64,000 nt of DNA, taken from contig NZ_BDAV01000001.1 in assembly GCF_001612635.1 (NCBI RefSeq), forward strand, positions 224,227 to 288,226, in the 5' to 3' direction. This DNA comes from Nocardia africana NBRC 100379. Its GTDB lineage: Bacteria > Actinomycetota > Actinomycetes > Mycobacteriales > Mycobacteriaceae. The notes beneath the pieces were generated by a model. That model was not told the origin of the DNA, searched no databases, and was given only the letters and a program-made list of their open reading frames with translations. Shown in pieces: positions 46,037-55,140 of this stretch (the first letter of the stretch is position 1; each line of letters starts with the position of its first letter). Position numbers and translations under genes: made by a program.

Positions 46037-47455
46037 ATGTCCACGGTCGATCTGGTACTGACCGACAGCCGATTGTGGGCGCGCAGCGAATCCACTCATT
46101 GGGACGGCGCTCCTTCGATCGTCCCCGCCAGCGACGGCGCGAGTCTGGTTGTGGGAGAACCACTTCAGCCGCCCTCCCCCGCCGTCTCGGTGGTGCGGCT
46201 GGCCGCGGCCGACCGCATCGCCTTCGTCCCGATGCTGCCGACCGTCGCCGACGCTTTCGCCGCGATCTTCGGCGCGGTGCTGACGAATCTGCGGCTGCCC
46301 ACCGCGTGTGAACGGCTCACGGTGGTGAGCCCGTCGGAGTGGGGCACGCGCCGCCGCGCCGCGCTCGAAGCCGGCGCCCGCCGCCTGGTCGGCGAGATCG
46401 GCGTCGAGCCGCTGGCATTGCGGGTGGCCGGACTTTCCGCGAGCACATCGCAGCAGCAGCGCATCGCGGTGGTGGAACTGAATCCACTCACCACGACCGT
46501 CACCCTCACCGGCCGGTCGGGCACCGAGACCTGGATCGAGGCCTGCGAATACGAGCCGACGATCGGATCCGCGGACCTGGCCGAGGGCCGTGGCGTGCAG
46601 GCCGTCGTCGATGTCGTCGATCGCCTGCTCGGCGGCCGCAAACCCAGCTATCTCGTGGTCGTCGGTACCGCCGAACCCGCACTGCTCGACGCGATGCGCG
46701 CGGAACTGTCCCGGCGCTACGGCTTCGGTGTCGACCTGCGCGCGATGTCCGGTGTGGACCTGGTTCGCGGCGGGCCCGCGATGCCTCCCACGGCCGAACC
46801 CGCGCAGTTCGCCCCGCAGACACCGTGGGTCGGCTCCCTGCACGACCATGCGGCCGCCACCGCGCCGCCACCGAAGCGCCGCACTCCGCTCTTCGTCGGT
46901 GCCGCTGTGTCGGCGGTGGTCGTCGCCGCCGTGGCGGCGGCCGTCGTGCTGACCCGATCCGGCGGCGAGTCGCATACGGCCGAACCCACCCGGGCGCACC
47001 CGTCCGCCGTCACCTCCCCGTCCGCGGCGCCGGCACCACCCACGGAAACCTTCGGGCGGGTCGGCGCGGTGGTCCCGGCCGGCTGGCATATCACCAATCG
47101 CACCGCCGCCCGGGTCGACTTTTCTCCGAACGACGGTGCGCGCGAACGCATTTCGCTGGTCCAGAAGGACCTCGCAGCGGGTTCCGGCATCGAGGACGTC
47201 GCCGCCGCGCTCGAAACCCAGATCGCCAAGCGGCCGGCCGGCACGGTCGGGCCGTTGCAGCGCAACGTGATCTTCGGCGGACGCCCCGGGCTGTCCTACG
47301 AGGAAACTCCCGGTGACGGCACCACGGTGCGCTGGCAGGTTCTGGTGGATTCCGGCCTGCAGGTCAGCGTCGGCTGCCAATACCCCACCGGCGGCTGGCA
47401 GCCCATGGCCGCGGTCTGCGAGAAGTTCGTCGGCGATCTGCGGACAGGGACGTGA
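46037..47455 (+). CDS. Type VII secretion-associated protein, Rv3446c family
   Basis: 472 residues. The N-terminal 270 residues or so resemble a degenerate actin fold (VDLVLTDSRLWARS; RLTVVSPSEWG; YLVVVGTAEPALLDAM). A TM helix follows (VGAAVSAVVVAAVAAAVVL, about 300-320), then a Ser/Pro stalk and an extracytoplasmic domain of about 120 residues (VVPAGWHITNRT, WQVLVDSGLQVSVGCQ). In M. tuberculosis the equivalent gene lies inside the ESX-4 operon. Here it is 8 kb away, among lipoprotein genes. ATG 46037 preceded by GGAAGGGGGAG. Confidence 0.82.
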   Translation: MSTVDLVLTDSRLWARSESTHWDGAPSIVPASDGASLVVGEPLQPPSPAVSVVRLAAADRIAFVPMLPTVADAFAAIFGAVLTNLRLPTACERLTVVSPSEWGTRRRAALEAGARRLVGEIGVEPLALRVAGLSASTSQQQRIAVVELNPLTTTVTLTGRSGTETWIEACEYEPTIGSADLAEGRGVQAVVDVVDRLLGGRKPSYLVVVGTAEPALLDAMRAELSRRYGFGVDLRAMSGVDLVRGGPAMPPTAEPAQFAPQTPWVGSLHDHAAATAPPPKRRTPLFVGAAVSAVVVAAVAAAVVLTRSGGESHTAEPTRAHPSAVTSPSAAPAPPTETFGRVGAVVPAGWHITNRTAARVDFSPNDGARERISLVQKDLAAGSGIEDVAAALETQIAKRPAGTVGPLQRNVIFGGRPGLSYEETPGDGTTVRWQVLVDSGLQVSVGCQYPTGGWQPMAAVCEKFVGDLRTGT

Positions 47456-47594
47456 CACCCGGCCCACGCCGACGCCCGCACACCGGGTACCGCCGCCGGT
47501 GAAGGGCACCCGTCGCAGGCGGGTGCTATCTTCTTCGCAGCGTCGGCCGAGCAGGCACCAGTGTTCGCCGGCGTGGAGCCTGTGGGAGGGGACT

Positions 47595-48803
47595 ATGCGA
47601 AATTCCGTGCGCGTGCTGGCCGCCGCCGTAACCGCGTTGGCGCTGGCCGCGACGGGATGCGGCTCCGATCCGACTCCCGCTCCGGCCGCCGAGCCGACCG
47701 TCGATCTCAGCGGTCTCGACGTCGGGCCGTACGACGCCACGCCGCGCGACATGGGCAAACCCGCCAATCCGGGTCAGGCCGCGTTCTACGAGGCGGAACG
47801 ACTCGGCAGCGCGATGCCGCTGCCGATGGATATCGACCCGGCCTTCACCCACACCGGCAAACTCGACACCCTGGTCTTCCTCGATCCCAAGACGTCGGTG
47901 ATGAAGGATTTCACCGACCTGGGCAACTTCGCCGAAGACGCCCCGGACCTGATCGGCGGCTTCGCGTCCTACGGCCGCGACGATCCGGACAACCTGGGAA
48001 GCGAGCTGGTCAACGCGGCCATGATCTTCCCGACCGAGCAGCGCGCGACCGAGGTCGCCGCGGCGCTGGAGCGGCGTGATTTCGGCCGGGACCCCCAGAC
48101 GCAAGCGGTCGCGATCCCCAATTATCTGCTGGCGCATGCGCATTGGGTGCCGACCAAACAGGCGATCGCCAACTGGTATCCGGCGGGTCGGCTGGTCGTC
48201 TACACCTCGGTCTACGACCAGGCCAAGAACTGGTTCAACAAGGTCGATCTCCCCGCGCTCGTCTCGCGCGTGCAGAAGAGCCTCGACACCGTTGTGCCCG
48301 CGCTCGCCAAATTTCAGCCGACACCGCCGGACAAGCTGATGGACCACCCGGTCGACATCGACGGGATGCTCGGCAGGACCATGATCCGGCCGAAGGAGGC
48401 GACCGGCGAATGGCTCAACCCGCCCGGGGTTTATCTCGGACATGCGGGGCTGCATTTCAGTAGCGATCCGGGCGAGTCCCGGGTGTGGTACGACCGCGAC
48501 GGCGTCGACCGCTTCGCCGATTACGGCAACGAGTTGTACCGAGCCCGCGATGCGGCGGCCGCCGCCGATATCCGCGACGAATTGGGCGGAGCGGAAAAAC
48601 ATTTCAAGCAGGCGGCGCCCCCGCGGAATCTTCCGGTCGCGAAATGCCGGGAATACAACGGCAAGGAGGCGTTGGCCGTCCGCTTCTACTGCTCGGTGTA
48701 CTACGGCAGGTATGCCTCGCTGGCATGGGGTGAGCAGTTACTGGATGCGCAGCAACGCATTTCGGCCCAGTACACCATTCTGGTGAAGGCGGATCCGAAA
48801 TGA
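47595..48803 (+). CDS. DUF7373-like lipoprotein, paralogue 2
   Basis: 402 residues. Lipobox A-A-T-G-C near residue 20, motif LSGLDVGPYD, and the family end QQRISAQYTILV. A longer middle than paralogue 1 carries HAHWVPTKQAIANWYPAG. Cys pair in AKCREY and FYCSVYY. RBS GGGAGGGG. Stop overlaps the next paralogue (ATGA). Confidence 0.82.
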   Translation: MRNSVRVLAAAVTALALAATGCGSDPTPAPAAEPTVDLSGLDVGPYDATPRDMGKPANPGQAAFYEAERLGSAMPLPMDIDPAFTHTGKLDTLVFLDPKTSVMKDFTDLGNFAEDAPDLIGGFASYGRDDPDNLGSELVNAAMIFPTEQRATEVAAALERRDFGRDPQTQAVAIPNYLLAHAHWVPTKQAIANWYPAGRLVVYTSVYDQAKNWFNKVDLPALVSRVQKSLDTVVPALAKFQPTPPDKLMDHPVDIDGMLGRTMIRPKEATGEWLNPPGVYLGHAGLHFSSDPGESRVWYDRDGVDRFADYGNELYRARDAAAAADIRDELGGAEKHFKQAAPPRNLPVAKCREYNGKEALAVRFYCSVYYGRYASLAWGEQLLDAQQRISAQYTILVKADPK

Positions 48804-50044
48804 CCACACGATCGGTCCGGGCGGCGGCTGCCGCGGCCTGTCTCGTCGGACTCCTGGCAGCGACCGGGTGCGGCGCGACCGTCGGCGGCTGGGCGGGCCC
48901 GTCGGAAATAGATGTCCGCAAGCTCGATGTCGGCAATTACGAGGTGCGGCCGCTCGATATCCACGTGGACTATCGGCCGGGCTTCGTCAACGCGCCCGAG
49001 GCCGCCGGCATGCGCCTCGCCGAGTACGTGGTGACCGCGGATCAGGTCGACCCGGCGTTGACGAAGCGCGAGAAGGCGGGCAGTTTCTCCGCCGGCGTCC
49101 TGCCCGATGCGCTGGGCAACGAGGACGATATGGAGGCCGTCGCCAAACGCGACCACATGGTGTACGGATTCTCGACCGCGGCGAGCGACAAGGACGCGGG
49201 CTGGGGTTTCTCCGGCTGGCCGAAACCCGAGAAGCCCTATTCCACCGTGCTCGCACTGTCGGTCATGCAGTTCAACGACGCCGCGAGCGCCACCCGGGCC
49301 GCCACCGATTTCTACAACGCCGATTTCAACGCCCACAAAGACCAGAACCAGCCGGTTCCGCTCGCGAAATATCCCGATGCGCACGCGCATTGGCTCCCCG
49401 GAACACCATCGATCCGCTCCTTCCTCGCGCACGGCTCCTATGTGGTGTCGGTACTGGCCCTCACGCCGACGCCGAACCTGAACAGCCTCACCTCCCTCAC
49501 CGAGAAGGCCCTCGACGTCGAATTCCCCCTGTTGGACCGGCTGCAGCCGATCTCCGACGAGGACACGGTCAAACTTCCCTGGGATCCGGATTACCTGCTC
49601 AGCCGGGCGCTCAACACCGGCCAGTCCGGGCGTCCCCAGTACGGCGACGACAACGGCGTATTCGGCCCGCACGGAATTCTGCACTACACCTCCGACCGCA
49701 AAGCCGCCGCGCAGAGCGTCGCCGCCTTGAAGGCCGACGAATTCGCCAAAACCTCCGACGCTCTGGTGTTGCGCGCCGCCGACGTCGCCTCGGCGAAAAA
49801 GGCTGTCACCGAACGCATCACCTTCCAGGGCGGCGGCCCCGCCGTCGATCCGGTTCCCGGGCTGACGGATTCGGCATGTGTAGAGAACGGTACGAAGAAT
49901 GCCGACGGCGGCTCCAAGCGCTATACCTGCATCGTCGCGTACCGCAACTACGTCGGCTATGTGACCTCGAATCAACTGGTCGACGTCCATCAACGCGCGG
50001 CCGCGCAGTACGCGCTGTTCGCCAACAGCCAGTGGCAGCCGTGA
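48800..50044 (+). CDS. DUF7373-like lipoprotein, paralogue 3
   Basis: 414 residues. Lipobox L-A-A-T-G-C near residue 24, motif IDVRKLDVGNYEV, HAHWLPGTPSIRSFLAHG, Cys pair (DSACVEN, YTCIVAY), end VHQRAAAQYALFANSQW. Translationally coupled to paralogue 2, and 76 bp before the kinase gene. The HAHW-P-G-T-P segment is shared with paralogues 2 and 5 and may mark a conserved surface. Confidence 0.82.
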   Translation: MTTRSVRAAAAAACLVGLLAATGCGATVGGWAGPSEIDVRKLDVGNYEVRPLDIHVDYRPGFVNAPEAAGMRLAEYVVTADQVDPALTKREKAGSFSAGVLPDALGNEDDMEAVAKRDHMVYGFSTAASDKDAGWGFSGWPKPEKPYSTVLALSVMQFNDAASATRAATDFYNADFNAHKDQNQPVPLAKYPDAHAHWLPGTPSIRSFLAHGSYVVSVLALTPTPNLNSLTSLTEKALDVEFPLLDRLQPISDEDTVKLPWDPDYLLSRALNTGQSGRPQYGDDNGVFGPHGILHYTSDRKAAAQSVAALKADEFAKTSDALVLRAADVASAKKAVTERITFQGGGPAVDPVPGLTDSACVENGTKNADGGSKRYTCIVAYRNYVGYVTSNQLVDVHQRAAAQYALFANSQWQP

Positions 50045-50120
50045 CTCGACCGCCCACCTCGAAGTCCAGTAAGCTCCGCGACGATACGCGGCCCGCCGAA
50101 CTACCAGGAGTTTGTTACTG

Positions 50121-51737
50121 ATGGTGATGAGTCCCGGCACCATCGTCGGTGGGTATCGGATCGTTCGCCAGCTGGGCGCCGGCGGGATGGGCACGGTGTA
50201 TCTCGCCAAACATCCCAGCCTCCCGCGCATGGACGCCATCAAGGTGCTCAGCGGTGAACTGTCGTCCAACCACGAATTCCGGGGCAGATTCGAACGTGAG
50301 GCCAATCTCGCTGCCGGCCTGGACCATCCGAATATCGTGTCGGTCTACAACCGCGGTGAAGAACACGGCCAGCTGTGGATCGCCATGCAGTACGTCGACG
50401 GCACCGACGCCTCGGCCGAACTGGCCCGCGATCCGCATTCGATGACTCCGCTGCGCGCCCTGCGCATCGTCACCGAGGTCGGCAAGGGCCTGGACTACGC
50501 GCACCGCCGCGGACTCCTGCACCGCGACGTCAAACCCGCGAACTTCCTGCTGTCGACCCCCGAGGACGACGACGAGGAACGCGTCCTGCTCACCGATTTC
50601 GGCGTCGCCAAATCCGCCGACGACGCCACCGAACTCACCCAGACCGGCAGCTTCGTCGCGACGATCGCCTATGCGCCGCCGGAACAACTCCAGGGCATGG
50701 CCGTCGACAGCCGAGCCGACATCTACAGCCTGGGTTGCTCGTTCTACAAGCTGATCACCGGCCAGAACCCGTATCCCGCAACCCAGCCCGCGATGGTCAT
50801 GATGGGGCATCTCTACGAGCCCCCGCCCCGCGCCACCGCCGTCAACTCCGGGCTCCCACCGGCGATCGACCACGTCATCGCGCGCGCCCTGGCGAAGAAT
50901 CCCGCCGACCGCTTCACCAGCTGCCGCGAACTCACCGACGCCGCCGCGAACGCCCTCACCCCCGGACACAGCCCGGTCCGCACCACCACCTCCCCGACCT
51001 ACCCCATCCAGGTCTTCGATCCCCGACCGCAGACCGATCCCCGTGCCCAACTCCCCCACCAGACCCAATCCGGAATCCCCACCCACACCGGCCACCGCCC
51101 CGACCCCGACCTCTCCCGCCTCCTCGAACCGAAACCCAAGAGCCGCAAACCCTTACTCCTCGGCGGAGTCGGAGCGCTCGCCGCCGTAGCCTTGGCCGCC
51201 GGCATCGGAATGTGGGCGACCCAGGGCAATTCCGGCGGGACGGGGCCGACGACCACCTCGGCAGCGGAAGCCGCGACGACGACCGCGGCAGCGTCGTACA
51301 CGTCGGTTGCCCAAGCGCGCGCAGCGAATCCGACGTTCGCGGGCAAAACCATCACGATCGTCGATGTCACCAACGACGGCAAACTCGCCATCTACCTGGA
51401 GGGCACGCCGCAGACGAAGTTCCTCGAAGACCTGGGGTTCGTCTACAACCTCAACTATTCGAAGAAGGGGGACGAGCCGTCGCCGCGTCCGATTTCGGAC
51501 ACGGACTACGACGCGTTCAAATTTTCGGACGACAGCTACGTTCTCGCGGTACGCAGCGACAAGAGCGCCGGAGGCGGTGGACTTCTGGGGCTGCCCTTCC
51601 AGTTGACCAGCTCACGCGCCACCGTTGTTCCACTAGATGATGCTTCGACCGTTGCGGCGATTCGAAACTGGGGGACGAATTCCGAGCAGACCATGCTCAC
51701 CAAACTGGTACCACTATTGCATGAGCGCGTGCGGTAG
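50121..51737 (+). CDS. Transmembrane Ser/Thr protein kinase
   Basis: 538 residues. Hanks-type kinase domain at about 10-275: Gly loop GAGGMGTVY (19-27), ATP Lys K41 (DAIKVL), catalytic HRDVKPAN with D136, DFGVAKS, and SLGCSFYKLITGQNP. A Pro-rich juxtamembrane stretch precedes a TM helix (LLLGGVGALAAVALAAGIGMW, about 350-372). The extracytoplasmic sensor domain of about 140 residues (TFAGKTITIVDVTNDG) has no PASTA repeats. ATG 50121 is preferred to TTG 50112 because AGGAG lies too close to the TTG. Likely phosphorylates the FHA proteins or T7SS components nearby (inference). Confidence 0.93.
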   Translation: MVMSPGTIVGGYRIVRQLGAGGMGTVYLAKHPSLPRMDAIKVLSGELSSNHEFRGRFEREANLAAGLDHPNIVSVYNRGEEHGQLWIAMQYVDGTDASAELARDPHSMTPLRALRIVTEVGKGLDYAHRRGLLHRDVKPANFLLSTPEDDDEERVLLTDFGVAKSADDATELTQTGSFVATIAYAPPEQLQGMAVDSRADIYSLGCSFYKLITGQNPYPATQPAMVMMGHLYEPPPRATAVNSGLPPAIDHVIARALAKNPADRFTSCRELTDAAANALTPGHSPVRTTTSPTYPIQVFDPRPQTDPRAQLPHQTQSGIPTHTGHRPDPDLSRLLEPKPKSRKPLLLGGVGALAAVALAAGIGMWATQGNSGGTGPTTTSAAEAATTTAAASYTSVAQARAANPTFAGKTITIVDVTNDGKLAIYLEGTPQTKFLEDLGFVYNLNYSKKGDEPSPRPISDTDYDAFKFSDDSYVLAVRSDKSAGGGGLLGLPFQLTSSRATVVPLDDASTVAAIRNWGTNSEQTMLTKLVPLLHERVR

Positions 51738-51796
51738 GCGGCTACCGCAGATTGCGATTTCATTCGCAGAAATGCAGGAATGCATGGGGAGGGATA

Positions 51797-53014
51797 TTGC
51801 GAAGATCGAGTATGCCGACAGCGACGCTGCTGGCGGTCGTCATTGCGTTCAGCGCTGCGTGCGGCTCAGATCAGGGGAAATCCGACCGTATAGATCCGTC
51901 TCCACATGTCAGTGTGAACGATCTCGACGTCGGAGGTTTCACCACGTCACCGGGTAAGGTCGGAAGCCCGAACCCTGCCCGAGCCAGAATTATGGAGGGT
52001 CAGAGACTCGGTAGCGTTGCTCCCCTCGCAATGGAAATCGACCCGCGCTTCAAGTATCAGGCCGGCGTAACCGATTCCGATGTACACGCGTGGCTGGACC
52101 CGTCTATCGCCGGCATCGACTCCGAGAACCTGGATGACGACGCGAAAGGCTTCATCGCGGGCTACTACACATGGGGTAGGTCCGAGAGGGACCTCGGAAT
52201 AGCCCAGACCATTTCGTACTCAGTACTCCTGTTCACTGACCAGGATTCCGCAACAGGCGCAGCCAAGTCTTTGTACGATCGCACGCTTTCGGATCACATC
52301 CATGGATCGCCGGAAATGGACTTTCAGCCGGTGGCGATCGACGGGCATCCGGGCACCCTTTCCTACTGGGTTCCCGGTGAAGAATATTTGGATTCATACA
52401 CCGCACACGGCCGATTCGTGATCTATTTGAGCATTTCGGACGGCGCAAAACAGAAACTACACGAAGACCCGCGTGCAGAATTAACTGAGTTGACCACCAA
52501 AAGTCTGTCGGTCATCGCGCCGGCGATAGATCGCTTCACGCCGACCTCCCCCGAGCAACTCGCGACAGCGCCGGTCGACCACGACAACATGCTCGGCAGA
52601 ACACTGCGGCGCTCATCCACCGAGAGCGCCAAGGACGCCCCCGGGTTTTACGACCGGCACGCCGCGCTTCATATGTCATCGGATCCCGGCGCCGACGCCG
52701 ACTTGTTCGCTGTGACCGGAATGGATTGGATGGCCAGCAACGGGAGTCGGCTGTATCGCGCGAAAGACGCCGCCTCCGCACAGAAGTTGCTCATTGCGCA
52801 CTCCGCTCCGGATAAGCTCGATCGACTGGTCGGCTCACCCAAGAATCTCCCCTGGATTCGATGCTACGAATACCGGGGCGATGATTACGGAAGATTCAGA
52901 TTTCGCTGCTATCTGCGATACAACGAGTACGTTGCGGAAATCAGTTCCAACCAACTCATCGACGTCCACCAGCGGGCATCCGCCCAATACGCGATCTTGG
53001 AAAACTCGAACTAG
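51797..53014 (+). CDS. DUF7373-like lipoprotein, paralogue 4
   Basis: 405 residues. Lipobox F-S-A-A-C near residue 21, motif VNDLDVGGFTT, end VHQRASAQYAILENSN, Cys pair (WIRCYEY, FRCYLRY). I chose TTG 51797: GGGGAGGGATA before it matches the RBS context of paralogue 2, and its first residues align with that signal peptide. ATG 51812 is an alternative. Base composition is lower in GC than paralogues 1-3. Confidence 0.76.
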   Translation: MRRSSMPTATLLAVVIAFSAACGSDQGKSDRIDPSPHVSVNDLDVGGFTTSPGKVGSPNPARARIMEGQRLGSVAPLAMEIDPRFKYQAGVTDSDVHAWLDPSIAGIDSENLDDDAKGFIAGYYTWGRSERDLGIAQTISYSVLLFTDQDSATGAAKSLYDRTLSDHIHGSPEMDFQPVAIDGHPGTLSYWVPGEEYLDSYTAHGRFVIYLSISDGAKQKLHEDPRAELTELTTKSLSVIAPAIDRFTPTSPEQLATAPVDHDNMLGRTLRRSSTESAKDAPGFYDRHAALHMSSDPGADADLFAVTGMDWMASNGSRLYRAKDAASAQKLLIAHSAPDKLDRLVGSPKNLPWIRCYEYRGDDYGRFRFRCYLRYNEYVAEISSNQLIDVHQRASAQYAILENSN

Positions 53015-53046
53015 CCGCGGAATCACGCCATGAATCGAGCCATATC

Positions 53047-54324
53047 ATGAGCAAAATCTCACGCTCCCTGCTGCTCACCTTTGCCACTTTGATCACAATG
53101 GCGGGTTGCGGCGACATCAAGTCCGGATTTCCAGTTTCGGGGGAGATCGATGTCCGACATCTGGACACCGGACAATATCCCACCGAACCCATCGACACCT
53201 ACCAGGAGTACAGCCATACGGTAGAGAACGGCTCGGCGCTGGCTGAAATTCGATTGATGAACCACATGGTAACCGGCCTCGATGTAGATCCAAACCTGAA
53301 GTACGGCACCGGCGCTCAGAACTTGGAGAAGAGCTGGGATTTCGAACGAGTACTGTCCAAAGCAGGTGCTGCGGCGGCGATTCGGTTCAAGCCCATGTTC
53401 GGGTTCGCTTCAGGAAGTAGCGACCACGAGCCGGACCTGACCGGCCAATCTATACCGTCTGCAACGCTGATTACGCTCGCCATAATGCAGTTTCCGAGCA
53501 ACGACAGCGCGAATCGCGCCGCCTCGGAAATCGAGAAGGCGGACTTCGATGTAGCACCGGACCGAAACCAATCTGTACGTCTGGGTAAATATCCGGAGGC
53601 TCATTCCCATTGGCAGCCCGGGACGCCTACCATCGGCTCCGTCGTTGCCCGAGGTCAGTATGTAGTCAGCACGTTCGCGCAGATCCCGGACGGGAAACTG
53701 GACAATCTCACGACTCTCGTCGAAAAGACGTACGATAAACAGTTGCCGATGCTCGACTCGCTGTCGCCTTTGTCACCCGAGCAAGTGCTCAAACTCGAAC
53801 CGGGCCCTGACGACATGATGAGAAGAGTTATCAACCCGAACAAGTATTATCTTCCTCGTAACGGATCACTGGGCACGTACGAGGAGCGGGGCTTTCTGCA
53901 ACTTCAAACCGACAGAGCGGAAGCGAAAGCACTCTACGAATCCACACATATCGATCGGTTCGCCGTTTCCGATGCCTACAGTCTGATGTCGCGGGATTTC
54001 AATGCCGGGGGCAACGCACAGGCTTTCGGAAAGGGAATAGTGCGGAACGCAGACGGCGGTGCCATCGTGTATCGAAGCGCCGGCCAATCCTCTGCCCGCG
54101 ATGCCTATGACAAGCTCTTGACCGATCCCGACGCCCGCTCGACTCCCAAGAGCCTTCCGAACTCGAAATGCAAGCAGCTTCCCGAGAACGGCTATTATCG
54201 ACAATTCACTTGCGCGATACAGTACCGAAACTATGTCGCGGTCACATGGAGCCGGCAGCTCGACGATGCGCAGCAACGCGCGGCCGCAGAGTACGCACTA
54301 CTGGCAAACAGTGAATGGATGTAG
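53047..54324 (+). CDS. DUF7373-like lipoprotein, paralogue 5
   Basis: 425 residues. Lipobox M-A-G-C near residue 21, motif IDVRHLDTGQYP, AHSHWQPGTPTIGSVVARG, Cys pair (NSKCKQL, FTCAIQY), end QQRAAAEYALLANSEWM. Closest by eye to paralogues 1 and 3. Lower GC than they are, like paralogue 4. Ends in a strong bidirectional terminator facing the esx genes. Confidence 0.82.
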   Translation: MSKISRSLLLTFATLITMAGCGDIKSGFPVSGEIDVRHLDTGQYPTEPIDTYQEYSHTVENGSALAEIRLMNHMVTGLDVDPNLKYGTGAQNLEKSWDFERVLSKAGAAAAIRFKPMFGFASGSSDHEPDLTGQSIPSATLITLAIMQFPSNDSANRAASEIEKADFDVAPDRNQSVRLGKYPEAHSHWQPGTPTIGSVVARGQYVVSTFAQIPDGKLDNLTTLVEKTYDKQLPMLDSLSPLSPEQVLKLEPGPDDMMRRVINPNKYYLPRNGSLGTYEERGFLQLQTDRAEAKALYESTHIDRFAVSDAYSLMSRDFNAGGNAQAFGKGIVRNADGGAIVYRSAGQSSARDAYDKLLTDPDARSTPKSLPNSKCKQLPENGYYRQFTCAIQYRNYVAVTWSRQLDDAQQRAAAEYALLANSEWM

Positions 54325-54358
54325 TAGGAACTGAAGGCGCTCCGAGTAGCGATGCAGA

Positions 54359-54398
54359 AAGGGCTGGCCACATTCCCGTCGGAATACGGCCAGCCCTT
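54359..54398. terminator. Bidirectional terminator between the lipoprotein block and the esx genes
   Basis: Perfect 11-bp outer stem (54359-54369 with 54388-54398) and a 5-bp inner stem ATTCC/GGAAT closing a 4-nt loop. A-rich bases precede the stem on the plus side. It lies between convergent transcripts ending at 54324 and 54415 and would serve both. Confidence 0.85.
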
Positions 54399-54414
54399 CC
54401 GATAAGCCTCGTGA

Positions 54415-54717
54415 TCAGCCGCCGATGATTTTCGCGGCCAGAATGTCCGCGCCCTGCATCGCCTCACCAGCGTTGACGGTCTTGACGCCGAGCTGCGCGA
54501 GCGCCGCGGACATTTCGTTGGACTGCTGGCTCCAGTTGACCTGGACCTGCTGGAATGCCTCGGCGCCAGCACCTCCGAAGTTTTCACTCATGAACGCCTG
54601 GAACTTGCGTTCCATGTCCTCGAGTTCGGAGGTGATGTTCTTGGCAACGGTGTGAAGCTGACTACCGCCGTCGTTGATGCCGCCGAAGTTGTATGAAATC
54701 GAGCCGAAGTCGGCCAT
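54415..54717 (-). CDS. esxT: ESX-4 Esx protein, EsxT-like
   Basis: 100-residue WXG100-superfamily protein: helix KNITSELEDMERKFQAFMSE, turn F-G-G-A-G in place of W-x-G, helix AFQQVQVNWSQQSNEMSAALAQLG. The N-terminal ISYNF matches M. tuberculosis EsxT as I recall it. Last gene of the eccC operon, 51 bp after the other esx gene. Forms a heterodimer with EsxU in ESX-4. Confidence 0.83.
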   Translation of the reverse strand: MADFGSISYNFGGINDGGSQLHTVAKNITSELEDMERKFQAFMSENFGGAGAEAFQQVQVNWSQQSNEMSAALAQLGVKTVNAGEAMQGADILAAKIIGG

Positions 54718-54768
54718 TGTTACCCCTTATGAATGTCTGTAGTCAGAATAGGTCGGACGAGCTCACCG

Positions 54769-55083
54769 TCACATGTTCAGAAGCGAATCCACCTCTTTGA
54801 GGTGGTGCAGCTGGTCCATTTCGACGTGACCATACTTCTTGTTGACATCCTGCAAGTTGTCAGCGTTCTGCAGGAGACTGTCGTTCATCAGCTTCGCTGC
54901 GTCCAGGAAACGTTCGAACGTCGCCTGAAGGGCATCGCCTGCCCCACCCTGCAGGTGATGCGCCAACTCTCCCGCCGTGGCACGAGCGGTCTGCACGTGG
55001 CCGTCGATGGTCGTGTGAAGATCGTTCATCTGCCTGATGAATTCGTCGAGTTTTCCACCATCGAGATTGAATGACTGCGCCAT
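54769..55083 (-). CDS. esxU: ESX-4 Esx protein, EsxU-like
   Basis: 104-residue helical hairpin: FIRQMNDLHTTIDGHVQTA, turn L-Q-G-G-A-G-D, helix LQATFERFLDAAKLMNDSLL. No Trp in the turn, as in CFP-10-side partners. RBS GAGGAG precedes the ATG. Named by position (eccC side, partner of the EsxT-like gene); assignment to EsxU rather than another CFP-10 homologue is inference. Confidence 0.78.
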   Translation of the reverse strand: MAQSFNLDGGKLDEFIRQMNDLHTTIDGHVQTARATAGELAHHLQGGAGDALQATFERFLDAAKLMNDSLLQNADNLQDVNKKYGHVEMDQLHHLKEVDSLLNM

Positions 55084-55140
55084 AATAAGCTCCTCTGGTT
55101 TGTCCTCACCGTCGTCTGCTGATGACGGCAGTGGTGGTCT

